Shown piece by piece: positions 1-8,277 of a stretch of 64,000 nt of DNA; within the stretch, counting starts at the first letter, position 1, and each line of letters starts with the position of its first letter. The notes under the pieces are model-generated. The model saw nothing but the letters and a program-made list of their open reading frames with translations, was not told where the DNA came from and did no database searches. Position numbers and translations under genes: made by a program. Location: positions 186,001-250,000 of the forward strand of contig OZ244166.1 of NCBI GenBank assembly GCA_965216445.1, written 5' to 3'. Source of the stretch: MA-ANB-1 sp965216445 (GTDB lineage Bacteria > Actinomycetota > Acidimicrobiia > Spongiisociales > ZC4RG35).

Positions 1-384
1 CTCAGCGACCACCAGGGCAACCGGCTCTCCGTGGTACCGGATCCTTTCGGTGGCGAGGACAACGCTGGAGGCAGTGAGCGCCTCGACGTCGATCTGTTGG
101 CCGGGGACGTTGACATTCACCTCGTTGTTAGGAACGTCCTCTCCGAAGAGGACGCACACCACGCCCGGCAAGGCCTCGGCGGCTGAAGCGTCCCGGTTCA
201 CAATTGTCGCGGAGGGAAGGGGAGAGCGAACTAATCGAGCGTGGAGGCAGCCAGCGACATCGAAGTCGGCCGCATATCGCGTCAGGCCGAGGATCTTCTC
301 CTTGGCGTCAGCTCGCCGGACTCGTTGGTTGACGACGCGGAACTGTTTTCCGCTGGTTGGTGGAGCAGGTGTGGTCGTAGTCAT
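1..384 (-). CDS. Molybdenum hydroxylase large subunit (xanthine dehydrogenase/CoxL type), N-terminal part
   Basis: This is the first 128 residues of the molybdopterin-binding subunit of a xanthine dehydrogenase/aldehyde oxidase/CO dehydrogenase-type enzyme; the rest lies beyond the window. The visible part has the usual start of the family: a stretch RVRRADAKEKILGLTRYAAD, then HARLVRSPLPSATI, then RIRYHGEPVALVVAE. Its ATG overlaps the TGA of the 2Fe-2S subunit by four bases, so the order FAD, Fe-S, Mo subunit is a single translation-coupled unit. The catalytic centre is not visible, so the substrate (purine, N-heterocycle, aldehyde) cannot be read from sequence. The family is clear and the substrate is open. 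Confidence 0.9.
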   Translation of the reverse strand, partial: MTTTTPAPPTSGKQFRVVNQRVRRADAKEKILGLTRYAADFDVAGCLHARLVRSPLPSATIVNRDASAAEALPGVVCVLFGEDVPNNEVNVNVPGQQIDVEALTASSVVLATERIRYHGEPVALVVAE

Positions 385-857
385 TCGCTCGATCTTTCGG
401 CAACGAGAACGTTTTCGACGGCATCGATGATTGCTTGGTATCCGGAGCACCGGCACAAGTTTCCGTGAAGCTGGTCGCGGATTTGTTCCCTGTTGTACTT
501 CCGGCCCGAACGCAGCATTTCGGTTGCCATCATGAGAAGTCCTTGGGTGCAGAAGCCACATTGTGACGCTCCCAAGTCCCAGAAGGCCTGCTGGAGGGGG
601 TGGAGGGCATCGGGCGATTCGGAGAGCCCAGCCGAGGTTTCGATTTCGGACCCGTTGACCTGAAGGGCGAGTATCGAACAGGCGGTTGCGGATCGACCGT
701 CAACAAGGACCGTGCAAGCGCCACAGACACCCTCCGAGCAGCCGTCCTTGACCTCGTAAGCCTGGGCGAACTCCCTCATCCACCGCAGCAGGGTGTAGTG
801 CGACGGTGTGTCCGCGGTGACAGTGGCACCGTTGATAGAAAGGCTCACGGATTGCAT
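381..857 (-). CDS. Molybdenum hydroxylase 2Fe-2S subunit
   Basis: 158-residue iron-sulfur subunit carrying two [2Fe-2S] clusters that pass electrons from the molybdenum centre to FAD. The plant-ferredoxin cluster ligands are C40, C45, C48 and C60 (CSEGVCGAC). The C-terminal helical cluster uses C100, C103, C135 and C137 (CGFC and CRC). Length is normal for CoxS/XdhC-like proteins. Its ATG is one base after the stop of the FAD subunit and its stop overlaps the start of the Mo subunit. All eight cysteines are present, so the subunit looks functional. Confidence 0.95.
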   Translation of the reverse strand: MQSVSLSINGATVTADTPSHYTLLRWMREFAQAYEVKDGCSEGVCGACTVLVDGRSATACSILALQVNGSEIETSAGLSESPDALHPLQQAFWDLGASQCGFCTQGLLMMATEMLRSGRKYNREQIRDQLHGNLCRCSGYQAIIDAVENVLVAERSSE

Positions 858-858
858 C

Positions 859-1710
859 TCAGACCTCGGTGGCTCGGTTGACGGCGTCTTCTACGGCTCG
901 CTTGGCCAGGACCCCTGTCAGACGTTTCCGGTAGTCAGAAGACACATATTCGTCATCGGAGGGGTCGACATGGTCTCCCGCGCTGGAGGCCAAACCGGAG
1001 GCGACATCGTGCCGAACCCCCACAATTTGCTGCTCGAGCGCGGTCAGTCGTATCGGTTTGCTGGCCACGCCGGCGGCTCCGAGAGCGGTTGATGCAATCG
1101 AGTCACCCTCGATCGTCAGCTTTGCCGCCACTGCGACCAGGGCGAAGTCACCTGCTCGTCGGGCGTATTCGTGAAACCCCCAGCCTGCTTCTGGGGTAGT
1201 CGGCACTGTGATTGCGTGGATGATCTCGCCATGATCCAATGCTGTTGTGTAGTAGCCGACGCCAAAATCGGACGCCGGTATAGACCGGGCACCTTCGGGT
1301 CCTATCACCTCGACGGAGGCGTCGAGGACCAATGCAGCCAGGGGCAACTCGGCGGCCGGGTCAGCCTGAGCCAACGACCCTCCAATGGTGCCGAAATTCC
1401 GGATCCTCTGACTTCCGACATGGGCTGCGGCGGCCGCAAGAAGCGGGGCGTGCTCAGCGACATCGTCTGATTCGGCGAGTGTGGTGTGGGTGATACCGGC
1501 ACCGACATGGAGCTTGTCGTTTTGTACCGAGATCTGTTTCAACTCTGCCAAGGCTGAAATGTCCACCACGAGGGAGGGGCTGGCGAGGTTGAGGTTCATC
1601 ATCGGCACCAAACTCTGGCCGCCAGCGATCACACGACAGTTGTCGTCACCCCCGGCCAACTGAGCCAGGGCGTCTTCGAGATCTCGAGCACGCACGTAGT
1701 CAGTGGTCAT
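859..1710 (-). CDS. Molybdenum hydroxylase FAD-binding subunit
   Basis: CoxM/XdhB-like FAD subunit of about 283 residues. The two flavin motifs of the family are visible near the N-terminus: AGGQSLVPMM around residue 30 and TIGGSLAQADP around residue 110. I chose the ATG at 1710 rather than a TTG two codons upstream. It is the first gene of the leftward operon; a promoter with an IclR-like operator lies at 1895-1922, leaving about 180 bases of untranslated leader. The subunit order FAD, 2Fe-2S, Mo is the CO-dehydrogenase-like order, but that order is also common in purine and N-heterocycle hydroxylases. Confidence 0.92.
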   Translation of the reverse strand: MTTDYVRARDLEDALAQLAGGDDNCRVIAGGQSLVPMMNLNLASPSLVVDISALAELKQISVQNDKLHVGAGITHTTLAESDDVAEHAPLLAAAAAHVGSQRIRNFGTIGGSLAQADPAAELPLAALVLDASVEVIGPEGARSIPASDFGVGYYTTALDHGEIIHAITVPTTPEAGWGFHEYARRAGDFALVAVAAKLTIEGDSIASTALGAAGVASKPIRLTALEQQIVGVRHDVASGLASSAGDHVDPSDDEYVSSDYRKRLTGVLAKRAVEDAVNRATEV

Positions 1711-1894
1711 GCGCAAGATCCAGCTTCGCCGTTGAACTAACGCACTGATACCGGCGGATCCACGAGCACGGAGGAGATTTCGGCCCGTTTATGAGCTTGA
1801 GCATCTCGTCACTTCCACCGCCGATATCAGTGTCTTTCGCCCGGTTGGGCTCCTTCCACAGCGGCTGGTGGCCGCTCCCGGGCTCTTCAAGCGA

Positions 1895-1922
1895 AATCTA
1901 CCACACGGAAATCAGATTTCAA
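1895..1922 (-). promoter_or_regulatory. Promoter with IclR-type operator for the molybdenum hydroxylase operon
   Basis: On the minus strand a TTGAAA (1917-1922) and TAGATT (1895-1900) are spaced by 16 bases. The spacer and -35 contain the palindrome GGAAATCAGATTTC (1907-1920), with perfect 5-base arms GAAAT/ATTTC. The flanks (ACCACACGG before, AACCTGACGAAAAC after) match the racemase promoter at 6777-6804 almost base for base. The operator position suggests repression. Confidence 0.7.
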
Positions 1923-1981
1923 CCTGACGAAAACCAGTGATCCGAGTGGTCAGCGGCAATCGATGAGGTTTGGCTATCGAT

Positions 1982-2788
1982 TCAGGGTCCTGCGACGAAG
2001 TTGGGCTCGCTCAGAACCCGTTCACCGGGGGGTGCCGCTTCGGGTTCCCAGCCGAGGTCCCTTGAGATCTCCCTTGCACTGGTTCGGACTGCAGAAATCA
2101 GGTGATCGCGGTGTGCCAGGTCGGGGTTTTCATCTTCGGGCGTCAGTGCTGCGATCGATGCCTTCACTACGCCTGTCCGATCGACAATCGGTGCGGCGGC
2201 GGCAAACACTCGGGATTCCATCTCATCATCGCATACGTCGTAGCCCCGTTCGCGAACGAGATCCAAGTGCTCCATGACTTGATCGGGCTCGGTCATCGTG
2301 TTCGGTTGCATTCGCTCCAGCGGCCGCGACTCGAGGAGCTCTCGTGCTGAGGCCGGGGGCAGGTGGGCGAGGAGCACCCTCGAGGATGCCGCGGCGTGGA
2401 GAGGAATCACGGTGCCTACGTTGACGTAGAGCCTGAGTTGCCGGGTTCCGGGAAGAAAGTCGAAGCAGACAACATCGTCACCGACCAATTCGGCAAGGAA
2501 CACGTTTTCGCCTGTTTCCCGGTTGAGGCTGCGCATGTGAGGTTCGGCAATGGTTCTGATGTAGTAGCTGGAGATGCCCGTTACCAGCGTCCTCACCTCC
2601 GGACCGAGCAGGAAATGCTTGGTCCCGGGAACCCGAACCAGGAATCCCTCGTCCATGAGTACGGCGGTCAGCCGGTGGACAGTCGACGTGGGGAGATCCA
2701 GCTCATGGGCCAGATCTTGAAGTCCCATCCCCGATTGGCGTTGGGCTAGGACTTTGAGGATAGAAAGGGATCGAACTACAGGTTGCAA
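1982..2788 (-). CDS. IclR-family transcriptional regulator
   Basis: DNA-binding regulator with an N-terminal winged helix (VVRSLSILKVLAQ, then LDLPTSTVHRLTAVLMDEGF) followed by the IclR effector-binding domain, ending near 268 residues, the normal family length. No ATG or GTG lies between the upstream stop and the helix. I chose the TTG at 2788, which gives the typical IclR beginning, and the frame stays open further upstream into the amidohydrolase gene. It lies 116 bases after the amidohydrolase, on the same strand. Three IclR-like palindromes in the promoters of the surrounding operons make it the likely regulator of the whole cluster; the effector is unknown. Confidence 0.9.
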   Translation of the reverse strand: MQPVVRSLSILKVLAQRQSGMGLQDLAHELDLPTSTVHRLTAVLMDEGFLVRVPGTKHFLLGPEVRTLVTGISSYYIRTIAEPHMRSLNRETGENVFLAELVGDDVVCFDFLPGTRQLRLYVNVGTVIPLHAAASSRVLLAHLPPASARELLESRPLERMQPNTMTEPDQVMEHLDLVRERGYDVCDDEMESRVFAAAAPIVDRTGVVKASIAALTPEDENPDLAHRDHLISAVRTSAREISRDLGWEPEAAPPGERVLSEPNFVAGP

Positions 2789-2904
2789 AGGCTCACATTT
2801 CTCGTGGCGGCAACGTCCGTTGGCAGTTTCCGCCAGCTGGTCGCAAGGGCTACATCGTAGACGCCGGTGTGTTGGGTCACCAGGAACACCGCACCGGGCT
2901 GCTA

Positions 2905-4293
2905 CTACCCACGGATCGGGCTTACGAAGCGCCCAGTCGGACGTTCGTGCAGTTGCCCGTCCTCCAAGACCCGCTCGCCGCCGATTATCGAGTCTGTGGC
3001 CAATCCGCGGCCGGAGGCCCCGTGCCACGGGCTGCTTGCGTTCTTGCTCCGCAAGTCTGACTCATCGACTGTCCACGACAATTCGCTATCGACGATCGTC
3101 AAGTCGGCGTCGGCTCCGGGGGCTATGGCGCCTTTGCGGGGGTAGAGACCATAGAGCCGGGCTGTGCCTTCCGACAGGGCCCATGAGATGTCTTCGAGCG
3201 AGACCTTGTCCTCATGAGCATGCTGAAGCAGCACCCGCAGCATGGTCTCTGTCCCGTTGGCTCCAGCGGGGCGGGTGTCGAATGGTCGTCCCAGCTCTTC
3301 GGGTGTGTGGGGCGCATGGTCGGATCCGATGGATTGGATCACCCGGTTCTGGACAGCCTCCCACAGGACCTTGGCGTCGTGCCCGGCCCGAATCGGTGGA
3401 AACACCTTGTGGTCAGCCAGCTTGGGCACCTTGGCCCAGTCGGCGGAGAGGTAGTGGGGACATGTCTCGGCACTGATCGCAATCCCGCTGTTGCGAGCTG
3501 CTGTTATCAGGTCGATCGACCTTGCTGTGCTCATGTGAAGGACATGCACGGCTGCTCCGGTGGCGTTGGCCAACTCGATGAGAGTTGCAACAGATGCAGT
3601 CTCGGACACGCTGGGTCTGACCGCTCGAATATCGTCCATCGACTCCGGTGTTCGTCCCAGACGCTGAAGTGCGGCGCGACCGATCGAGACGTCCTCACTG
3701 TGGACCCCAATGAGGAGTCCAGTCTGTTTAGCGTTCTCGAGCAACTGCCAGACCTGCCCGTTGTCGGCAGGCAACAGCAAATCGGGGTCGGAGCCATCGG
3801 TGGAGTCGTAGCTGAGTGTCCCCTTCCTCCGATTGAAGGCATAGCCCCAAAACAGCTTGGCGGCCACAACACCGGCGTCTCGGAGCTCTCTCAGGTCGGC
3901 CGGAGATTCATCGCCAGTCACCATGCCCCAAAGTCCGAAGTCCGTGTAGCTCCTGCCTTCGAACTGCTCGATACGGTCCTGGACGATCTGAGCTGATGTG
4001 ATGGCTGGGACGGCGTTGGGCATCTCAAAGACCGTGGTGATCCCGCCAGCTGCGGCCGCCGCAGTGGCATGGGCGAAGTCCTCCTTGTGGGTGAGGCCGG
4101 GTTCCCGGGAATGGATATGAGGGTCGATGAAGCCTGCGAATACGTAGCGGTCAGAGGCGTCGATGACCTCGTCAGCCTCAAGCCCGGTTCCGCGGGGCGC
4201 TGTTCGTTTGATTGACCCCGCTTCGCACAATATGTCGACCTCGCTTCGTCCATCTGGCGTGACGACAGTTCCGTTCTTGACTAAAAGACTCAT
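2905..4293 (-). CDS. Dihydroorotase/allantoinase/hydantoinase-type amidohydrolase
   Basis: 462-residue cyclic amidohydrolase that should open a cyclic amide or imide ring. The metal motif DPHIHSREPG is at residues 57-66 (H59, H61). A lysine suited to carbamylation is K147 in VAAKLFW, later histidines are in VHSED and VLHMS, and the metal aspartate is in GSDHAPH near residue 335. These are features of the class I dihydroorotase/allantoinase group. It overlaps the deacylase upstream by four bases (ATGA). With a xanthine-dehydrogenase-like enzyme next door allantoinase is attractive, but the deacylase and racemase fit hydantoin or N-carbamoyl substrates equally well, so I leave the substrate open. 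Confidence 0.88.
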   Translation of the reverse strand: MSLLVKNGTVVTPDGRSEVDILCEAGSIKRTAPRGTGLEADEVIDASDRYVFAGFIDPHIHSREPGLTHKEDFAHATAAAAAGGITTVFEMPNAVPAITSAQIVQDRIEQFEGRSYTDFGLWGMVTGDESPADLRELRDAGVVAAKLFWGYAFNRRKGTLSYDSTDGSDPDLLLPADNGQVWQLLENAKQTGLLIGVHSEDVSIGRAALQRLGRTPESMDDIRAVRPSVSETASVATLIELANATGAAVHVLHMSTARSIDLITAARNSGIAISAETCPHYLSADWAKVPKLADHKVFPPIRAGHDAKVLWEAVQNRVIQSIGSDHAPHTPEELGRPFDTRPAGANGTETMLRVLLQHAHEDKVSLEDISWALSEGTARLYGLYPRKGAIAPGADADLTIVDSELSWTVDESDLRSKNASSPWHGASGRGLATDSIIGGERVLEDGQLHERPTGRFVSPIRG

Positions 4294-5888
4294 GGCGTGC
4301 CCAGTGGTGTGCCCAGTGCTCGCCCGGGAAGGGCGCCAGTCATCCGTCCGTCCCGGAGGACAAAGGTCCCGTTGACCAAGACGTGGTGAACGCCTTCCGC
4401 CATACGGCGTGGGTCCTCGTAGGTGGCGACCGACCTGATTTGGTCAGGGTCGAACACAACTACGTCGGCCTTCATCCCGCCACGAAGCAGTCCGCGGTCT
4501 CCGATGCCCAAGGTCTGAGCCGGGAACGATGTCATTTTCCTGATCGCGTCGGGAAGAGTCAGCGCCCTTTCATCGCGAACCAGCTGGCCGAGAATGCGGG
4601 GAAACGTCCCGTAGGTGCGAGGGCTGGGACGTTCGCCGATGAACACCGAGTCGCTGCCGACCATCGAAACCGGATCGGTCACAAACGCGGCAATGGATAG
4701 AGGGTCGGGCCCGGCTGCGACCTGATTGACTCGGAGGTCTTCGGAGACGAGCAGGTCACATATCGCGTCGGCCGGATGTTGATCTCGGAGTGCGGCAACT
4801 TCGGCGATCGACAGTCCTTCGTATGCCTGGTTGGCCGGGTCGGCGAAGTGTCCAAGATGAATCCGGCCCCAAACGTGAGATCCGCCATAGTTGTCGGCCC
4901 TCTTATCGATGGCGCTCCTGATTTCGGACCGGGCAGAGAGCGTTGACAAACGGTCGATCAAGGCGTCGGGCCCTCCTGCTTGAAGCGACATCGGTATGAG
5001 CATGAGAAGTTTGGTGCTGCTCCATGCAAAGGGATATGTGTCGAAGGTCGTCTCGACCCCTTCGTCGTTGGCAGCGTGGATCAGATCGAGGAGTTCGTGG
5101 GAGCCGCCTGGCGCCACAGCCCTCCGGTAGAGATGGGTGACATGAAGCGGACTCCCCGAACGTCGCCCTATGTCGATCGCTTCACGTAGGGGATCCAGGA
5201 ACCGGTCACCCAGCTGGTATCGCATGTGGGTGTGGTAAATCCCGCCGAGAGCTCCGGCCACCTCACAGAGTTCGATCAACTCTTCGGTGGTCGCGAACGA
5301 GCCAGGCGGGTAGTCGAGGCCGCTGGAGAGCCCGAGCGCACCTTCCTCCATTCCCTCCCTGAGCAGAGCTTTCATGTTGTTCAGATCCTTGGCGGTGACG
5401 GGTTCGTCATCCCAACCCATGACGGAGAGGCGTAGCGCTGAGTTGCCGATGACCATTCCGATATTCAGCGATACGGTCTGCTCGAATTTCCGCAAATACT
5501 GAGCGACCGTTGCCCATGAGTAGTCAATATCGGGTCTGCCGTCGAGACCGGCGTTGAATCGGACTAGCTCTTGGAGTCGTTGACTGTCGCCAATTGGGGC
5601 GTAGGAGATCCCGTCAACGCCGACTAGCTCCGATGTGACCCCTTGACGGATCTTGATTTCGTGGGTCGGGTCTTCGAGGATCATCAACCCCGAGTGTGAG
5701 TGGAGGTCGATGAAACCGGGGCTGACCACAAGCCCGGTGGCGTCGATGGTGGTCTGAGCTTCGATTTGGGTCGTCTCGCCATACAGAATGCTGACCCGAT
5801 CACCTGCGATGGCGACGGACGCTCGGAAGCCGGGATTCCCCGAGCCGTCTATGACTACCCCACCGCTGATTAGGACGTCGATACTCAT
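4290..5888 (-). CDS. N-acyl-D-amino-acid deacylase-like amidohydrolase
   Basis: 532-residue amidohydrolase of the D-aminoacylase group, which hydrolyses N-acyl (or N-carbamoyl-like) D-amino acids or dipeptides. The metal motif GFIDLHSHSG begins at residue 59 (H63, H65). Later segments typical of the family are a GSDS motif with a following SPRTYG stretch, and a C-terminal composite-barrel tail (GLLRGGMKADVVVFDP). The reading frame is open further upstream, but the ATG at 5888 overlaps the racemase stop by four bases and starts the normal beta-strand MSIDVLISGG, so I chose it. It is the middle gene of racemase, deacylase, cyclic amidohydrolase. Confidence 0.88.
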   Translation of the reverse strand: MSIDVLISGGVVIDGSGNPGFRASVAIAGDRVSILYGETTQIEAQTTIDATGLVVSPGFIDLHSHSGLMILEDPTHEIKIRQGVTSELVGVDGISYAPIGDSQRLQELVRFNAGLDGRPDIDYSWATVAQYLRKFEQTVSLNIGMVIGNSALRLSVMGWDDEPVTAKDLNNMKALLREGMEEGALGLSSGLDYPPGSFATTEELIELCEVAGALGGIYHTHMRYQLGDRFLDPLREAIDIGRRSGSPLHVTHLYRRAVAPGGSHELLDLIHAANDEGVETTFDTYPFAWSSTKLLMLIPMSLQAGGPDALIDRLSTLSARSEIRSAIDKRADNYGGSHVWGRIHLGHFADPANQAYEGLSIAEVAALRDQHPADAICDLLVSEDLRVNQVAAGPDPLSIAAFVTDPVSMVGSDSVFIGERPSPRTYGTFPRILGQLVRDERALTLPDAIRKMTSFPAQTLGIGDRGLLRGGMKADVVVFDPDQIRSVATYEDPRRMAEGVHHVLVNGTFVLRDGRMTGALPGRALGTPLGTP

Positions 5889-6616
5889 GCCGGAGCCGCC
5901 ACGCCTTTGATCCATTGCAACACTTTGGTGACCGCGGTTTGGGCCGGGTCGATCGTGGGGAGGGGCCAACCCGGGTCGTCTGCCGCCATGATCACGGGCA
6001 GTTCGGTGCACCCCAGCACAAGGCTTTTTGCGCCGGCTTCCTTCAGCGCGGAGGCGACGGCAACCAGCTTCTCCCTGGAGCTGGCGTTGGATCGCCCTGT
6101 GGTCTTGAGACCGTCGGGGCCGTAGATGGCGTCCATTACCAAACGCTGCGCAGATTGAGACGGCGCTCGGTGTTCGAGGTTGCGGGTTTCGAGTGCCTCC
6201 TGATAGAGGCCGGTTTGGATTGTCCCTGACGTGGCCATGATTCCGACCGGTGAGTGTTGGCCTTGGAACTCTTCAGCGGCAGCACCGATCCAATCGACGA
6301 ATGGCACAGCTACGTGGTCACTCAAACGATCGATGAAGACGGATGCGGTGTTGCAGGGCATGACTATCAGGCCGGCCCCGGCAGATCTGAGGCTCACCGC
6401 AGCCCTCACCAACTTGGGCCAGGGGTCGGGCCCAGAGCCCAGGAGGTATTTGGTGCGATCAGGGATGGTCGGGTCGGAAATGATCACAACACGAGGATGG
6501 TCCTGGTCGGTCTGGGCGGGCGTCGCGGCGACAAGTTGTTGGTAGAAATGGGCCGTAGCAGCGGGGCCCATTCCTCCAAGGATCCCCAGGACCTTCTCGG
6601 TCGGATCAGAAGACAC
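5885..6616 (-). CDS. Aspartate/glutamate/hydantoin racemase family protein
   Basis: Cofactor-independent two-cysteine racemase of about 243 residues. The N-terminal motif is LGILGGMGPAAT, and the catalytic cysteines are C87 in MPCNTAS and C202 in GCTELP. The GTG at 6616 is preceded by an AGGA five bases upstream; an in-frame GTG at 6715 has no ribosome site and would add 33 residues not seen in the family. It heads the leftward operon racemase, deacylase, amidohydrolase and probably iclR. A promoter with an IclR-like operator is at 6777-6804. Racemization of an amino acid or of its hydantoin/N-acyl form would feed the stereospecific deacylase next to it. Confidence 0.85.
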   Translation of the reverse strand: MSSDPTEKVLGILGGMGPAATAHFYQQLVAATPAQTDQDHPRVVIISDPTIPDRTKYLLGSGPDPWPKLVRAAVSLRSAGAGLIVMPCNTASVFIDRLSDHVAVPFVDWIGAAAEEFQGQHSPVGIMATSGTIQTGLYQEALETRNLEHRAPSQSAQRLVMDAIYGPDGLKTTGRSNASSREKLVAVASALKEAGAKSLVLGCTELPVIMAADDPGWPLPTIDPAQTAVTKVLQWIKGVAAPA

Positions 6617-6776
6617 GAATTCCTGCGTTCTTGTGTGGAAGGGTGAGGTGGTCGCTGTCTTGCGAGGAGGTGCGAGGCCTTCCAATTCTCGGGTCAGAAG
6701 TCTGCATGTGGTCACTCTGACTTTCGGTTGGGACTGTCGGTTAGTCGACCCAGCTGACCGTCACGCTGGTGTTCGA

Positions 6777-6804
6777 ATCTTACCAGACGGAAGTCGTATT
6801 TCAA
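6777..6804 (-). promoter_or_regulatory. Promoter with IclR-type operator for the racemase operon
   Basis: On the minus strand TTGAAA (6799-6804) and TAAGAT (6777-6782) are spaced by 16 bases. The palindrome GGAAGTCGTATTTC (6789-6802) overlaps the -35 and spacer, with one arm mismatch. Layout and flanks are the same as at 1895-1922. Confidence 0.7.
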
Positions 6805-6854
6805 CCAGATGAAAACCCGGGCCGGTTTTGTCCCACATCCTGACTCGGAATCCC

Positions 6855-6883
6855 TTGACACGGAAACCTAGTTTCCATATGAT
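6855..6883 (+). promoter_or_regulatory. Strong promoter with IclR-type operator for the ABC importer operon
   Basis: TTGACA (6855-6860), a 17-base spacer and TATGAT (6878-6883) form a near-consensus sigma-70-type promoter. The spacer is filled by the perfect palindrome GGAAACCTAGTTTCC (6862-6876), with 6-base arms and a 3-base centre, close to known IclR-family operators. Transcription would begin near 6890, about 70 bases before the importer start codon. Confidence 0.78.
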
Positions 6884-6960
6884 GCGAATTGACGTGGAAA
6901 AGGCTGGTCATCAGCTGGTCAGCCACATCTCTAGGTAACAATCCAGGAGGAGGACCGAGG

Positions 6961-8253
6961 ATGAGATCGAAACGCCTGCTGGGTGTCGTAATGGTGGCAG
7001 CGATGTCCCTCGTGATTGCGAGTTGCTCTGACGCAACCGACACGACGACTACTGACGGAAGTGGGGCTACCACTCAGCCCTCCGATAACGGATCGGAGAC
7101 GACAGTTGCCGGTGAGACCGGCACCACGTATCGAGTCGGTGTGATCGCCTCGATCACGGGAGCCAGTTTCCTCGGTGTGCCTACGGAGCAAACTGCCGAG
7201 ATGATGCAGGAGCGAATGGACGCACAGGGCGGGATCACCGGCCCCGATGGTGTGGTCCACCCGGTGGAGATCATCGTCCTCGACAGTGAGTCGAACCCAG
7301 ACACCGCCGCTGCCGCCGCACAAGGCCTCATCAACGAAGATGAAGTCGACGTGCTGGTTGCAGGCAACCTGAGCGGTAACGCTCTGGCGATCGTCCCCCT
7401 CGCGACCGAGGCACAGGTGCCCATGATCGGGCTCGGTGCAGCCGGAGCAATTGTTGCCGACCCCGACACGGGCGAAACCCGTGAATGGATTTTCAAGACT
7501 CCGCACGCCAACGACATGGTTGCCGAAGCGATGCTGGAATACCTCGAGTTCATCAACACCGGCTCGGTATGCCACCTCTACGAGAACAGTGGCTACGGGC
7601 AGGACACGTTGAACCAGCTGGAGAACGTCCTGGCCGACACCGGAATCTCAGTGGTCTACAGCGACAGCTTCGAGCGGACTGACAGCGAGTTCCCACAGGT
7701 CGTGTCGGTGACAGGTGCCGGGTGTGATGTCGTCACCATCGGTTCCGTTTCTCCCGGAGCGGTCATCGTCGCCATCGACGAGGCCTTGCCGGACACCGCG
7801 ATTGTCTCTTTCTCTGGTGGCTGCGACCCCGGACTTCTCGTTGAGTCTTCGGCCGGCGCTGCAGAAGGCGTAGTCCTCCCCTGCACGCCGCTGATGGGTG
7901 GCGAGTCGTTGCCTGAGGACAACCCCAACCGTGGACACGTCCTCGATTACATCACCGACTACACGGCGTTCACCGGCGAGGCGCCCAACGGCTTTGGCGG
8001 CCAGGCCTACGATGCCTTGCTGTGGAGCTTCCAGGCAATGGAGACCCTCGACGAGGGTACGAGCCTGGCAGATCGACGTGCTGCGATCCGCGACTGGATC
8101 GAAGGCAACGTCAAGGACTTCCCGGGAACATCGGGAACGTACACGATCACACCTGATGACCACCTCGGTCTCGACACCGAGTCAGCCTTTGTGTACATCC
8201 GGGTAGATAACGGCGAGTTCACCTACTTCCCCCCTGAGGACTGGGGTAGCTAG
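6961..8253 (+). CDS. Branched-chain-type ABC transporter substrate-binding lipoprotein
   Basis: 430-residue extracytoplasmic ligand-binding protein. The N-terminus is a lipoprotein signal peptide (MRSKRLLGVVMVAAMSLVIA then SCSD; lipid-linked C22), followed by a Thr/Ser-rich linker and a type I periplasmic-binding fold starting VGVIASITGASFLGVP. I chose the ATG at 6961 because of the strong site AGGAGGAGG just upstream and the signal peptide. It is the first gene of a five-gene importer operon. The liv family carries leucine-type amino acids, but also amides, urea and aromatic acids, so given the neighbouring enzymes the ligand is more likely their substrate than leucine. Confidence 0.93.
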   Translation: MRSKRLLGVVMVAAMSLVIASCSDATDTTTTDGSGATTQPSDNGSETTVAGETGTTYRVGVIASITGASFLGVPTEQTAEMMQERMDAQGGITGPDGVVHPVEIIVLDSESNPDTAAAAAQGLINEDEVDVLVAGNLSGNALAIVPLATEAQVPMIGLGAAGAIVADPDTGETREWIFKTPHANDMVAEAMLEYLEFINTGSVCHLYENSGYGQDTLNQLENVLADTGISVVYSDSFERTDSEFPQVVSVTGAGCDVVTIGSVSPGAVIVAIDEALPDTAIVSFSGGCDPGLLVESSAGAAEGVVLPCTPLMGGESLPEDNPNRGHVLDYITDYTAFTGEAPNGFGGQAYDALLWSFQAMETLDEGTSLADRRAAIRDWIEGNVKDFPGTSGTYTITPDDHLGLDTESAFVYIRVDNGEFTYFPPEDWGS

Positions 8254-8277
8254 CCACGACTAAGCTCGCTAATCCCT

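Noticed and set aside
3214..3996. Long open frame on the plus strand opposite the cyclic amidohydrolase
   Set aside because: Antisense shadow of a clear enzyme gene; no domain and no ribosome site. The same applies to 13625-14524, 44429-45358, 45857-46486 and 57028-57816.
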